64,000 bases of DNA, from assembly GCF_024437655.1 (NCBI RefSeq), contig NZ_JANBVF010000004.1, positions 248,001 to 312,000 of the forward strand, written 5' to 3'. The notes below the pieces were generated by a model. That model saw nothing but the letters and a program-made list of their open reading frames with translations. It searched no databases and had not been told where the DNA came from. Within the stretch, counting starts at the first letter, position 1, and every line of letters begins with the position of its first letter. Below, in pieces: positions 27,628 through 36,572 of the stretch. This DNA comes from Chitinolyticbacter albus. GTDB lineage: Bacteria; Pseudomonadota; Gammaproteobacteria; Burkholderiales; Chitinibacteraceae. The translations under genes and the position numbers were made by a program.

Positions 27628-27716
27628 CCCGTAACGTCAAGACCGCGCTGATCCTCATGAGTGTTGCCGCGGTGTTTTTCGTCGGCATCATCGTGCGGCG
27701 CTGGCTGTTTGGCTGA
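27624..27716 (+). CDS. cytochrome oxidase small assembly protein (about 30 aa)
   Basis: 30 aa with GTG start overlapping the ctaD stop: MTRNVKTALILMSVAAVFF followed by a short tail ending RRWLFG. One transmembrane helix and a positively charged end. Short proteins of this kind are conserved between ctaD and ctaG in betaproteobacteria and named small assembly proteins; the precise role is unknown. Too short for most gene callers. Confidence 0.7.
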   Translation: MTRNVKTALILMSVAAVFFVGIIVRRWLFG

Positions 27717-27725
27717 GCGGAACGC

Positions 27726-28259
27726 ATGAATACCGCAGCCATGCCCGCCGTGGAGCGGGACCGCGCCAACCGCCGTACCGCGATCAAGCTGGGCATCGCG
27801 GCGGCGGCCATGGTCGGTTTCGCCTACGGCATGGTGCCGTTCTACAACGTGTTCTGCGAGGCGCTGGGTCTGGATCGCGCCCGGCCCGAGCTCGCCGACG
27901 TGCATGCGGCGGCAATGCGGGTGGAGTTCGATACCAATGTCAGTGCGGGCCTGCCGGCGCGCCTGACACCGCTGCAGCCAGTGGTCGCCGGCCGCGCCGG
28001 TGGCCTCGTCAAGGCCAGGTTCCGCCTGGAGAATCTGTCGGATGCGCCGCTGGGCCTGCGCGCGGTACCGAGCTATGCGCCCGAGCGCGCCGGGCGTTTC
28101 CTCACCAAGATGGAATGCTTTTGCTTCAATGCGTTGACGCTGGCGGCGCGTGAAACACGCGAGGTCACCGTCGTGTTGCTGGTCGATGAGGCCATGCCGG
28201 CCGAGCTCGGCGCCGTCACGCTGTCGTACACGCTGTTTCCGCTGGAGGGCAAGGCATGA
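27726..28259 (+). CDS. ctaG: cytochrome c oxidase assembly protein CtaG/Cox11
   Basis: 177 aa. One N-terminal transmembrane helix (about residues 22-42) then a periplasmic immunoglobulin-like domain. The copper-binding motif CFCFN near residue 131 is present (family form CFCFxxQ). Cox11 delivers copper to the CuB site of subunit I. The stop overlaps the DUF2970 start by 4 bases. Confidence 0.92.
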   Translation: MNTAAMPAVERDRANRRTAIKLGIAAAAMVGFAYGMVPFYNVFCEALGLDRARPELADVHAAAMRVEFDTNVSAGLPARLTPLQPVVAGRAGGLVKARFRLENLSDAPLGLRAVPSYAPERAGRFLTKMECFCFNALTLAARETREVTVVLLVDEAMPAELGAVTLSYTLFPLEGKA

Positions 28260-28438
28260 GCTTTTTCTCAACGGTGAAGGCGGTGCTGTCGGGCTTCGTC
28301 GGCATCCGCAGCAGCCAGGAAACCGAGCGCGCCAAGCTCAAACCGGCGCAGCTGATCGTGACCGCTCTCGTGCTGGCCGCGGCATTTGCCCTCATCATCT
28401 TTTTACTCGTGCGGCTGCTGGTCAGCAGCCAGGCTTAG
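28256..28438 (+). CDS. DUF2970 domain small membrane protein
   Basis: 60 aa with a short amphipathic N-terminus (MSFFSTVKAVLSGFVGIRSSQ) and one C-terminal transmembrane helix (LIVTALVLAAAFALIIFLLV). Matches DUF2970, a small family located between ctaG and coxC in betaproteobacteria. Function unknown; context suggests oxidase assembly. Confidence 0.8.
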   Translation: MSFFSTVKAVLSGFVGIRSSQETERAKLKPAQLIVTALVLAAAFALIIFLLVRLLVSSQA

Positions 28439-28447
28439 GGAGTTCCC

Positions 28448-29314
28448 ATGAACGTCGAAAACGGTGTACACGATCCGCACTATTTCGTTCCGGCGCCGTC
28501 GCGTTGGCCCATCGTCGGTTCATCCGGCCTGTTCTGTCTGGCACTGGGCGCCGCATTCGCGATGAACAGCGTATCGGCCGGCAAGTGGCTATTGCTCGCG
28601 GGCGCCGCCATCATCATCTGGATGCTGTTCGGCTGGTTCGGCGACGTGATCCGCGAATCGACTCACGGCCAGTACGGCAAGCAGGTCGATTACTCGTTCC
28701 GCTGGGGCATGAGCTGGTTCATTTTCTCCGAGGTGATGTTCTTCGGTGCCTTCTTCGGCGCACTGTTCTACATGCGCGTGATTACCGTGCCCGAACTCGG
28801 CTTCGACTCGACGACGCACGATCTGTTGTGGTCGGGATTCAAGGAAGCCTGGCCGGTCGCGACGGGACCGAAGGTCGACGCCTACCACGCGATGGCGCCG
28901 TGGGGGCTACCCGCCATCAACACCGCGCTGCTGCTGACTTCGGGCGTGACACTGACCTGGGCGCACTGGGGCCTGGTCGAGAATCAGCGCGGCCATCTCA
29001 AGATCGGCTTGGCACTCACGTTGCTGCTCGGTGCCACCTTCCTCGGCCTGCAGGCCTACGAATACCACCACGCCTGGACCGAAATGCAGCTGACGCTGGC
29101 ATCCGGCGCCTATGGCGCGACCTTCTACATGCTGACCGGCTTTCACGGCATGCACGTGCTGGTCGGGGCCATCATGCTGGCGACGATGCTGGGGCGCGTG
29201 CTGCGCGGGCATTTCGACAAGGAGCACCACTTCGCCTTCGAGGCCGCTGCCTGGTACTGGCACTTTGTCGATGTGGTGTGGCTAATCCTGTTCGTCTTCG
29301 TCTACTGCATTTGA
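28448..29314 (+). CDS. ctaE: cytochrome c oxidase subunit III
   Basis: 288 aa, seven-helix COX3 family. Characteristic stretches include WGMSWFIFSEVMFFGAFFGALFY, NTALLLTSGVTLTWAHW and FHGMHVLVGAIML, and the C-terminal AAAWYWHFVDVVWLILFVF. Subunit III supports proton uptake and turnover stability. A GGGAGTTCCC stretch precedes the ATG. Confidence 0.95.
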   Translation: MNVENGVHDPHYFVPAPSRWPIVGSSGLFCLALGAAFAMNSVSAGKWLLLAGAAIIIWMLFGWFGDVIRESTHGQYGKQVDYSFRWGMSWFIFSEVMFFGAFFGALFYMRVITVPELGFDSTTHDLLWSGFKEAWPVATGPKVDAYHAMAPWGLPAINTALLLTSGVTLTWAHWGLVENQRGHLKIGLALTLLLGATFLGLQAYEYHHAWTEMQLTLASGAYGATFYMLTGFHGMHVLVGAIMLATMLGRVLRGHFDKEHHFAFEAAAWYWHFVDVVWLILFVFVYCI

Positions 29315-29440
29315 TCCAGACCGCCTGGGCGACGATCACTGCGTTGCAATGGCTTGCCGTACTCACAGTACTGGCTTCGCCGCTGCGCCTTGTGCTCCTC
29401 GCCCATCCGGCCTGCTTGAGGGCCGAGCCTGAACTACCAC

Positions 29441-29644
29441 TCAGGGCGCCAGGCCGTGCGGTTGCAGCCAGCCGAACTGGATGGCGACGAGCAGCAGGAC
29501 AAAGAGGGCGATGGACAGCCCGATGCGCCAGGTCAGTGAGCGCACCAGCTTGGGTGAGCCTGCAGGACCCCGCACCATTTGAAACATCGCGCGCCCGAGT
29601 ACGGCGACGATCACAATCAGCAAGATGACGGCAACGATTTTCAT
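29441..29644 (-). CDS. DUF2909-type twin transmembrane protein
   Basis: 67 aa with two hydrophobic helices (residues 3-19 and about 43-60). An AGGAG site precedes its ATG at 29644. Its start codon overlaps that of SURF1 on the other strand (shared CATG at 29642-29645), so the two genes must be transcribed from opposite, overlapping promoters. DUF2909 genes are found in this antisense position in related oxidase clusters; function is unknown. Confidence 0.75.
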   Translation of the reverse strand: MKIVAVILLIVIVAVLGRAMFQMVRGPAGSPKLVRSLTWRIGLSIALFVLLLVAIQFGWLQPHGLAP

Positions 29645-30335
29645 GGCAACTCCTGTTTCACAAGTCCGTAGCATAGCCCGGTTGCGCTGGGCGATGGCGG
29701 GCCTGCTCGGGCTGGTGTTGCTGACGTTGCTGCTCGGCGCGTGGCAGATGTCGCGCGCGCTGGAAAAGCAAGCATTGTTCGCGCAATACCGCGCGGCGAG
29801 CCAGCAGGCAGTGGCAACATGGTCGGGCGGCGCTCTCCCGGCCGAATACCGCCGTGTGCGGCTGCAGGGGCGCTGGCTGGTCGAGCGCGAGCTGACGCTG
29901 GCTCCCCGCACCCACGACGGCCGGATCGGCTTCGAGGTGATCAGCCCTTTCCAGTTGCAGGATGGGCAGGTGGTGCTGGTGAATCGCGGCTGGCTGGCGG
30001 GCGACAACCCCGTTCCGCCTGCGCGTGACAGCGCGGTCGAACTGATGCCCTGGCCGCGCTTTTTCGAGCTGGCCGCCACCCGACCCGAAGGCCGGCAATT
30101 CCAGAATATCGATGCGGCGCGCTATGCGGCGTGGGCCGGTGGCCCGCTGCCGGTCGCCTACGCCCGTGCCGTGGGCGAGTCCGCGCCCTTCGTCCGGTTT
30201 GCCGGACCACTGGGCATAGGCCCGGAACGGCATCTGGGCTATGCCGCCACCTGGTGGGCCATGAGCGTGATCGGCCTGCTGTTGTGCTGGCGCTTCTATC
30301 GTTCCAACCGCGGAGTACCCGATGCAAGTTCCTGA
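29643..30335 (+). CDS. SURF1-family cytochrome oxidase biogenesis protein
   Basis: 230 aa. One transmembrane helix at each end (about residues 15-35 and 197-215) and a periplasmic domain with LQGRWL, GFEVISPF, VLVNRGWL and HLGYAATWWAMSVIG. SURF1 (Shy1) helps insert heme a into subunit I. Start choice is uncertain: ATG at 29643 and an upstream in-frame ATG at 29625 are both without a clear ribosome site; the downstream one is adopted because it limits overlap with the divergent DUF2909 gene. Confidence 0.88.
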   Translation: MATPVSQVRSIARLRWAMAGLLGLVLLTLLLGAWQMSRALEKQALFAQYRAASQQAVATWSGGALPAEYRRVRLQGRWLVERELTLAPRTHDGRIGFEVISPFQLQDGQVVLVNRGWLAGDNPVPPARDSAVELMPWPRFFELAATRPEGRQFQNIDAARYAAWAGGPLPVAYARAVGESAPFVRFAGPLGIGPERHLGYAATWWAMSVIGLLLCWRFYRSNRGVPDASS

Positions 30336-30816
30336 TCCCAAGCGCGGCCGGAAGACGTTTTTATTGCTGTTTAGCTTGGCGCTGGCCCCCATCCTTGCGG
30401 CGCAGGCGGTGTACACCTGGTACCGGCCTGCCGGGGGCGCCAGCTTCGGCACCTTGCTGGTCCAGCCCGGTGTCGCTCCGACGGCCACACAATGGCGGCT
30501 GGTCGCACACGATCCGGCCGGTTGCACGCCGTTGATCGATACGCTCACCTTCGCCGCACGCCAGCTCACCGTCGCGCAGGGCCGCGAGGCCGATCGTGTC
30601 GTCTACGCGGCCACGCGTGCCTGCCCGGGCAAGGTGGCTGATGCGGCACTGCTTGCGCCCAAGGTGGCGCTGCCGGGCGCCGGGCTTTACCTGGTCGATC
30701 CCAACGGCAATGCCGTGATCCGCTATAGCCCGGAGCAACTGGGCGGCGACGAAGGCCGTCGTCGGGCCATGGGCGAAATCGGCAAGCTATTGAAGAACAA
30801 CCGGGCACTGGGTTAG
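30322..30816 (+). CDS. membrane-anchored Sco-like/thioredoxin-fold protein in the oxidase cluster
   Basis: 164 aa, one N-terminal transmembrane helix (about residues 12-30) and an exported domain. The segment LYLVDPNGNAVIRYSPEQ near residue 125 resembles the C-terminal strand region of Sco/AhpC-type thioredoxin folds, but the CxxxC copper motif of Sco1 is absent. The gene overlaps the end of SURF1 by 14 bases. Proteins like this occupy the same position in other betaproteobacteria and are usually called hypothetical or cytochrome-oxidase-associated. A role in oxidase assembly is inferred. Confidence 0.65.
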   Translation: MQVPDPKRGRKTFLLLFSLALAPILAAQAVYTWYRPAGGASFGTLLVQPGVAPTATQWRLVAHDPAGCTPLIDTLTFAARQLTVAQGREADRVVYAATRACPGKVADAALLAPKVALPGAGLYLVDPNGNAVIRYSPEQLGGDEGRRRAMGEIGKLLKNNRALG

Positions 30817-30829
30817 AGGGAGCGCCACC

Positions 30830-31834
30830 GTGACGCAACGCAATCTGCGCCGCCTGCTGATCTTTACCGTGGTCTGGACCGTGGTCCTGATCATGCTCGG
30901 CGCCTATGTACGGCTGGAAGACGCAGGCCTTGGCTGCCCGGACTGGCCCGGCTGCTACGGCCGGCTGACCGCACCAACGCACGAGCATGAAGTGGCGCAC
31001 GCCGAACAACACTTTGGTGGCGAAGTGGATCCGGCCAAGGGCTGGAAGGAAATGATCCACCGCTATGTCGCCGGCGGCCTGGGACTGATCCTGCTGTGGC
31101 AGGCCTTTGCACTGTGGCGCACCCGGCGCGAAACGGGCGTACCGACCTGGCTGATCATCGCGCCGCTCGGCGTGGTGGTGTTCCAGGCGCTGCTCGGCAT
31201 GTGGACGGTGACGCTCAAATTGATGCCGGTTGTGGTGACCTCACACCTGCTGGGCGGGATGACAATGCTGGCGCTGGTCACCGCGCAGGCAGCGCGTACG
31301 AGCCCGGCTCGCATGCCATTGGCGGGCGGGTTGCGGCTGTTCGCATGGTTGGCGCTCGCGGTGGTGGTGATCCAGATCGCGCTTGGCGGCTGGGTGTCGA
31401 CCAACTACGCGGCGCTGGCGTGCGATGGTTTCCCGGCTTGCCGTGGCGGCTACCAGCTGCCGGGCGATTGGGCCGTGGGCTTTCATCCGCTGCGCGAACT
31501 GGGCCTGACCGCTGCAGGTGGCCCGCTCGACATCGATCATCTGGCGGCCATCCACTGGATACACCGGCTGTGGGCGCTGGCCGTGGTCGCCACCGTCGGC
31601 CTGTTTGGTTTCCTGCTGCTGCGCAGCGGCCGTCGCGCCGGGGCCTGGCTGCTGGCGGCGCTATTGCTGCAGATCGGTCTTGGCATAGCCAATGTGCTGC
31701 TGCATCTGCCGCTGGCGCTCGCCGTCGCGCACAACGGTGGGGCCGCCTTGCTGCTGGCCCTGCTCACCGGCCTCTTGGCCCGTTCCACCTACCAGGAGCA
31801 ACGCCGTGCTCAGAACGCTTACCGCTACGCTTAA
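30830..31834 (+). CDS. ctaA: heme A synthase (COX15/CtaA)
   Basis: 334 aa, GTG start, eight predicted transmembrane helices. Conserved Cys pairs CPDWPGC (near residue 36) and CDGFPAC (near 199), and His-bearing helices (EMIHRYVAGG, TSHLLGG, IHWIHRLWA, AHNGGAA). Converts heme O to heme A by oxidising the C8 methyl. Followed directly by ctaB, whose start lies inside its last 29 bases. Confidence 0.93.
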   Translation: MTQRNLRRLLIFTVVWTVVLIMLGAYVRLEDAGLGCPDWPGCYGRLTAPTHEHEVAHAEQHFGGEVDPAKGWKEMIHRYVAGGLGLILLWQAFALWRTRRETGVPTWLIIAPLGVVVFQALLGMWTVTLKLMPVVVTSHLLGGMTMLALVTAQAARTSPARMPLAGGLRLFAWLALAVVVIQIALGGWVSTNYAALACDGFPACRGGYQLPGDWAVGFHPLRELGLTAAGGPLDIDHLAAIHWIHRLWALAVVATVGLFGFLLLRSGRRAGAWLLAALLLQIGLGIANVLLHLPLALAVAHNGGAALLLALLTGLLARSTYQEQRRAQNAYRYA

Positions 31835-32717
31835 CGCGCCCAAGCTCGCCGATTTCTGGGCGCTGGGCAAACCGCGCGTGGTTGCGCTGATCACCTTCTG
31901 TGCCGCTGTCGGTTGCGTGCTCGCCGGGCCGGCGTGGATGGAGCTGCCGCGTGTGCTGGCGGCGCTCGTGGGGATTGCGCTGGTGGCGATGGGCGCTGCC
32001 GCGGTCAACTGCCTGGTCGAACGCGATCGCGATGCCGAGATGCGCCGCACGCAGGCGCGCCCGCTAGTGCGCGGCTCGCTGACCCGGCGCGATGCCGCGC
32101 TCTACGCTGCGCTGCTCACTGGCTCCGGGCTGTGGCTGACCGTGAGCTTTGGCAACACGCTGACCGCCTTGCTCACGCTCGCCACCTTCTTTGGCTACGC
32201 CGTGGTCTACACCCGCTGGCTCAAGCCCGCCACGCCGCAGAACATCGTGATCGGTGGCGCCGCCGGCGCCATGCCGCCGGTACTGGGCTGGGCCGCAGTG
32301 AGCAATACCGTGTCGCCTGAGGCGGCGGTGATGTTCCTCTTGATCTACACCTGGACGCCGCCGCACTTCTGGGCGCTGGCGCTGTATCGCGAGCTCGACT
32401 ACGCCAAGGCCGGCCTGCCGATGCTGCCGGTCACCCACGGCGCGGCGTTCACCCGCCAGACCATTGTGCTGTACGCGATCATGCTGGCCGCGGTATGCCT
32501 GCTGCCCTTCGTCATCGGCATGAGCAGCTGGCTGTATCTGGCGGTGGCGGCCTGGTTCAACTACGGCTTCATCGCGCGCAGCCTCAAGCTTTATCGCAGC
32601 GGCGACGAGGCGGTGGCGCGCGGCCTGTTCCTATACTCGATCAAGTACCTGGCCTGGGTGTTCGGTGCGCTGGTGCTCGATCGCGCCGGCCATATGCTGT
32701 GGCAACAGTGGATGTGA
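31806..32717 (+). CDS. ctaB: protoheme IX farnesyltransferase (heme O synthase)
   Basis: 303 aa UbiA-superfamily prenyltransferase with about nine helices. The Mg-prenyl motif NCLVERDRDAEMRRTQARPL lies near residue 60, with the second acidic loop HFWALALYRELDYAKAGLPM further on. GTG start at 31806 with AGGAG at 31794-31798, inside the ctaA 3' end. It adds a farnesyl group to heme B; its product feeds ctaA. A strong terminator follows. Confidence 0.93.
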   Translation: MLRTLTATLNAPKLADFWALGKPRVVALITFCAAVGCVLAGPAWMELPRVLAALVGIALVAMGAAAVNCLVERDRDAEMRRTQARPLVRGSLTRRDAALYAALLTGSGLWLTVSFGNTLTALLTLATFFGYAVVYTRWLKPATPQNIVIGGAAGAMPPVLGWAAVSNTVSPEAAVMFLLIYTWTPPHFWALALYRELDYAKAGLPMLPVTHGAAFTRQTIVLYAIMLAAVCLLPFVIGMSSWLYLAVAAWFNYGFIARSLKLYRSGDEAVARGLFLYSIKYLAWVFGALVLDRAGHMLWQQWM

Positions 32718-32737
32718 GCGGGTGATAGCGCACAAGC

Positions 32738-32765
32738 AAAACGGGCGCCGCGGCGCCCGTTTTTT
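32738..32765. terminator. terminator between ctaB and the TonB receptor gene
   Basis: AAAACGGGCGCC / GGCGCCCGTTTTTT, 12-bp stem with a 2-base turn and a T run on the plus strand, and an A-rich left arm giving T's on the minus strand. Confidence 0.85.
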
Positions 32766-32782
32766 GCTGTTGCGGATGATGC

Positions 32783-34921
32783 TCAGAAGCTGATCTGCGC
32801 GCTGGCGCGGAGGGTACGCGGCGCGCCCTGGGTCAGGATGAAGCCCCAGCTGGTCTGCCAGTACTTCTCGTTGGTGAGGTTGTCGAGGTTGAGGCGCAGC
32901 GTCACGTCCTCGTTGCCGACCTTGGTCAGGTAGCGGGCGCCCAGGCCGTACAGCGTGTAGCTGCCTGCCATCTGCTCGTTGGCGGTGTCGAGCGGGCGCT
33001 CGCCGACATACTGCGCGCTGCCGGTCAGCACCAGGCCCGGCAGGGCCGGCAGCCGGTATTCGGCGTAGGCGTTGGCCTGGAAGCGGGCGGCGTTGTACGG
33101 GCGATTGCCGTTGATGTCGTCACCCGCCTCGGCGATTTCCGGATCCAGCCACATCGCGCTGGCGAGCACCGTCCAGTCGCGCGCCAGCACGGCCTTGGCC
33201 GAGGTTTCGAGGCCCTGGTAGACCTCTTCGCCACCCTGTACCCAGGTGTTGCTGCTGTTGGCGTAGCCCAGTCCGCGTTCCAGGTGGAACAAGGCAGCAC
33301 CGGCGCTCCACAGCGGATATTCGGCCTTCACGCCCATTTCGTACTGGCGGCTCTTCATCGGCTCGAAGACTGCGCGATAGTTGGTGGTGCCCAGCGGCGC
33401 GCTGGTGCCCTTTTCCAGCGATTCCACATAGCTGCCGTAGATCGACACCGGCTCGACCGGCTTGTAGATCACCGCGACGGTCGGGGTGAGGGGCGATTCC
33501 TCGTAGGCAGTGCCGGTCTTCTCGCCGTTGGCGTACGGCTGGTCCTTGAACTCGGTGTAGCGCAGGCCGACGAGGGCGGACCACTGCGGGCTGAAGGTGA
33601 TGGTGTCGCTGACGAAGGTCGAGACCTGGGTGGTTTCGTTCGACTTCTTCGGGTTATGGTCGACCGAGAGGTTGGGGTCGGTGAACTCGGCCGGATCGTT
33701 CAGGTTGCCGAGGCCCAGCATGGCCTGGTTGAAGCCGCCGAACTTCTCGACCAGCGATTGCCAGGCCTGGCCGAACACCAGCTCGTGCTGCACCACGCCG
33801 GTAGTGAAGCGGCCGGTCGCCATGGCCTGCAGGTTCTGGTACTCGTAGCGCGACAGCGATGCGTATTGCGTTGCGCCGTAGGTGCCGTCGTTGTCGATCA
33901 GGATCAGCGCGGCATCCTTGTTCAGGCGGTCCTGCTGCGAGTAGCGATAGCCGACCTTCACGTCCCAGTTGTCGTTCACCGCCCAGTTGAGCTCGGTGCC
34001 GGCGATCTTGTATTCGGTTTCGTAGTAGGTGAATTGCGGTGCAAGGCGCTTGCTGCCATCGATCGGCTCGGGGATGTCGGCATAGCCCATGCCCCAGCTC
34101 TGGCCGAGAATCAGGCCGTAGTAGGCGGCATCGACGCGGCGCTTCTGATACAGCGCGTCGGCCGACAGCGTCACCGCCGGGGTGATGCGCCAGTCGACCG
34201 CGGCGGAGACCGAATCACGCTTGATGTGGCCGCCATCCTCGACGAAGGTGTCGCCCTGCTCGTGCACGGCACCCACGCGGTAGCCGAAGCGGTTGTCCTC
34301 GCCGAACCTGCCGCCGACATCGGCTTCGAGCTGGAACACGCCGTCGTTCTTGTAGCCGGCAGTGGCCGACAGCAAGGGCTGGTTGGTCGGGCGCTTGCTG
34401 ATGAAGTTGGCGATGCCGCCCGGCTGGCCGAAGCCGTACATGAAGCCGGCCATGCCCTTGAGCAGTTCCACCTGCTCGAAGTGTTCCAGCGGCAGGTCGC
34501 TGCCCCAGTTCGGCACGGCATAACCGTCGATCTTCATGCCATTGAGCAGGTCGAGCTGCAGGCCGCGGATGGTGATGCCCGATGCCTCGCCGATGTAGCC
34601 GTTGTTGATCACGCCAACGCTGGCATCGGCCTTGAAGATTTCGCCCAGCGTGGTCGCCTGGGTGTTCTTCACGAAATCGGAAGTGACGATTTCCATCGAG
34701 AACGGGGTGTCGCGCACGCTGCGCGCGCCCAGCGCGCCGGTGTTGCTGGTCTTGGCGCGGTACTCGTTCAGCGTCTTGGCTTCCGGCGCCGCGTCGCCGC
34801 CGGCGGTGACCGTCACGGTCGGTAGCGTGGTTTCATCGGCCGCGAACGCGTTCGGCGCGGCGTAGGCGAGCGCGAGGCTCACGATAAGAGGCCGCAGACG
34901 CGGCGTGGTCATGGCAGTCAT
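32783..34921 (-). CDS. TonB-dependent siderophore receptor
   Basis: 712 aa outer-membrane receptor. Signal peptide to about residue 28, TonB-box-like TLPTVTVTA, plug domain with VRDTPFSMEIVTSDF and GITIRGLQLD, the typical LLKGMAGFMYGFGQPGGIAN, then a beta-barrel ending in a C-terminal Phe (RASAQISF). Imports a ferric siderophore of unknown type, powered by TonB. Last gene of the DUF3325-DUF3649-PepSY operon; probably iron-repressed. Confidence 0.92.
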   Translation of the reverse strand: MTAMTTPRLRPLIVSLALAYAAPNAFAADETTLPTVTVTAGGDAAPEAKTLNEYRAKTSNTGALGARSVRDTPFSMEIVTSDFVKNTQATTLGEIFKADASVGVINNGYIGEASGITIRGLQLDLLNGMKIDGYAVPNWGSDLPLEHFEQVELLKGMAGFMYGFGQPGGIANFISKRPTNQPLLSATAGYKNDGVFQLEADVGGRFGEDNRFGYRVGAVHEQGDTFVEDGGHIKRDSVSAAVDWRITPAVTLSADALYQKRRVDAAYYGLILGQSWGMGYADIPEPIDGSKRLAPQFTYYETEYKIAGTELNWAVNDNWDVKVGYRYSQQDRLNKDAALILIDNDGTYGATQYASLSRYEYQNLQAMATGRFTTGVVQHELVFGQAWQSLVEKFGGFNQAMLGLGNLNDPAEFTDPNLSVDHNPKKSNETTQVSTFVSDTITFSPQWSALVGLRYTEFKDQPYANGEKTGTAYEESPLTPTVAVIYKPVEPVSIYGSYVESLEKGTSAPLGTTNYRAVFEPMKSRQYEMGVKAEYPLWSAGAALFHLERGLGYANSSNTWVQGGEEVYQGLETSAKAVLARDWTVLASAMWLDPEIAEAGDDINGNRPYNAARFQANAYAEYRLPALPGLVLTGSAQYVGERPLDTANEQMAGSYTLYGLGARYLTKVGNEDVTLRLNLDNLTNEKYWQTSWGFILTQGAPRTLRASAQISF

Positions 34922-34978
34922 GGTCAGTCCCTGTTATGGCCAGTCATCACTCGTGGCGATGCCGGCTGTTGCGTGTAA

Positions 34979-36571
34979 TCAGCTTGCTTGCTCGACCACG
35001 GTGGTGGCGCGTGTCTTGTCCGGGGGGGTCAGCGCCCAGACGCTGCCTGGCTGGCCGCTGCGGGCCCGACGCCAGGTGGCGCGGGCCAGCGCGGTGAAGC
35101 CCGCGGCAAGCGCCAGGCCCATCGCGTCAACGCCGAACACGCCCCACAGCCCGCGCCACGGGGTGACCAGCAGGTGGTCCCCGGTGGCAATGGCATTGGC
35201 AAGCGGGATCAGCGCCGACAGCACGGCCGCGGTGAGCAGCAGCTCGATCGCCGCGCGCGCCGGTGCGCGACAGAAGGCCCAGCCCAGGAGAATGAAGAAA
35301 GTGGCGAAGCAGGCGACGCGCTCGAACAGTGCCGGATCGCCGCCGACCATGTGCGCCACCATGCTGGCCACAAAAGCGGCCGAAATCGCGGCGCAGGCGC
35401 CGATGCACACGCCGACCGTGGCCTGTGCCATGCGCCAGGTACGCAGCGGCTGCTCGGGGTTCTGCCGCTTGCGGCGCGCCTCGATCCACAGCAGGTTGCC
35501 CGAGTAGAACAAAAAGGCGCCGGCAAGGCCGAGCACGAAGTACAGCCATTGCATCAGGTGGCCGCCGAAGCTGCCGAAGTGCAGCGCGTACACGCTGCCC
35601 AGCACCGCCTGGTTTACGCTGCGCTGGCCGGGGATGTCGATGCGCAGCACTCGGCCGGTGGCGAGCTCGACGCCGATGCCGCCGTAGGGCGCCAGCGTGT
35701 TCGGCGATACACCACGGATTTCCACGGTGGCGTTGCGATCGCCGTAGTTGGAAAAGCTCAGCCAGTTCGCTTCCATCTGCGGCGCCACGCGCCGAGCGAC
35801 GCCCACCAGCTCGGCCGGGGGCAACATGGCCGCCGGCTGCTTGGCGGCGGTGCGCGGCACCGCGGAGCTGGTATAGCTGGGGAATTCGCTCATCAGCTTG
35901 CCGTCGAACACACCGTAGTTGAAGACGGCGGCCATCAGCGTGAACAGGCAGAAGATCGCGCCGGTGACGGCAAAGATGAGGTGAAACGGCAGACTGAGCA
36001 CGCCGATGGCGTTGTGCGCATCCTGCCAGAAGCGCTTGAGATTGCGCCCGGGGCGTAGCGCAAACAGATCCTTCACCAGCAGTGGCAGATGCACCACCAC
36101 GCCGGAGATCAGCGCCACGCCATAGAGCAGCGACACCACGCCCATCACCCAGATGCCGGCCACCGGCAGCCCCAGCGAATAGTGCAGCTCGTTCACGAGA
36201 TCGGCGAGCTTGGAATGTGGCGCCGGCGCAATGTGCTGTTCCGCCTGTGCCAGCGGCTTGTTCACCCACTCGTTGCGGGCGGCGTCGAACCACCAAGCGA
36301 CCAAGGCCGGGTCGTGATCGGACGGCAGCATCACCGCGAAATTGCCCTTGAGTTCGGGATGCTGGGCGTGGAAGCGGGCTATGCGCGGGCCGGCATCGTC
36401 GATCTGCTCGTAGGCAGCGCCGCGTGTATCCGGATCCTGCCAGCTGTGCAGGTCGGCGTGGAACACGGTGATGGCGCCGGCGTAGAAGGCGATGAACAGC
36501 GCGAAGCCGGCGATGATGCCGGTCCAGGTATGCAGCGCCTGGTAGAGCTTGAGCGTGGCGGATTTGATCAT
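34979..36571 (-). CDS. PepSY-associated transmembrane (PiuB-type) protein
   Basis: 530 aa. Begins KLYQALHTWTGIIAGFALFIAFYAGAITVF, the usual start of PepSY_TM proteins, with further helices near residues 140-160, 195-225, 330-360 and at the C-terminus; periplasmic PepSY domains lie between. Members of this family (PiuB, FoxB-type) are thought to reduce or release iron from siderophores. Transcribed just after DUF3649 and 57 bases before the TonB-dependent receptor. Confidence 0.85.
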   Translation of the reverse strand: MIKSATLKLYQALHTWTGIIAGFALFIAFYAGAITVFHADLHSWQDPDTRGAAYEQIDDAGPRIARFHAQHPELKGNFAVMLPSDHDPALVAWWFDAARNEWVNKPLAQAEQHIAPAPHSKLADLVNELHYSLGLPVAGIWVMGVVSLLYGVALISGVVVHLPLLVKDLFALRPGRNLKRFWQDAHNAIGVLSLPFHLIFAVTGAIFCLFTLMAAVFNYGVFDGKLMSEFPSYTSSAVPRTAAKQPAAMLPPAELVGVARRVAPQMEANWLSFSNYGDRNATVEIRGVSPNTLAPYGGIGVELATGRVLRIDIPGQRSVNQAVLGSVYALHFGSFGGHLMQWLYFVLGLAGAFLFYSGNLLWIEARRKRQNPEQPLRTWRMAQATVGVCIGACAAISAAFVASMVAHMVGGDPALFERVACFATFFILLGWAFCRAPARAAIELLLTAAVLSALIPLANAIATGDHLLVTPWRGLWGVFGVDAMGLALAAGFTALARATWRRARSGQPGSVWALTPPDKTRATTVVEQAS

Positions 36572-36572
36572 T

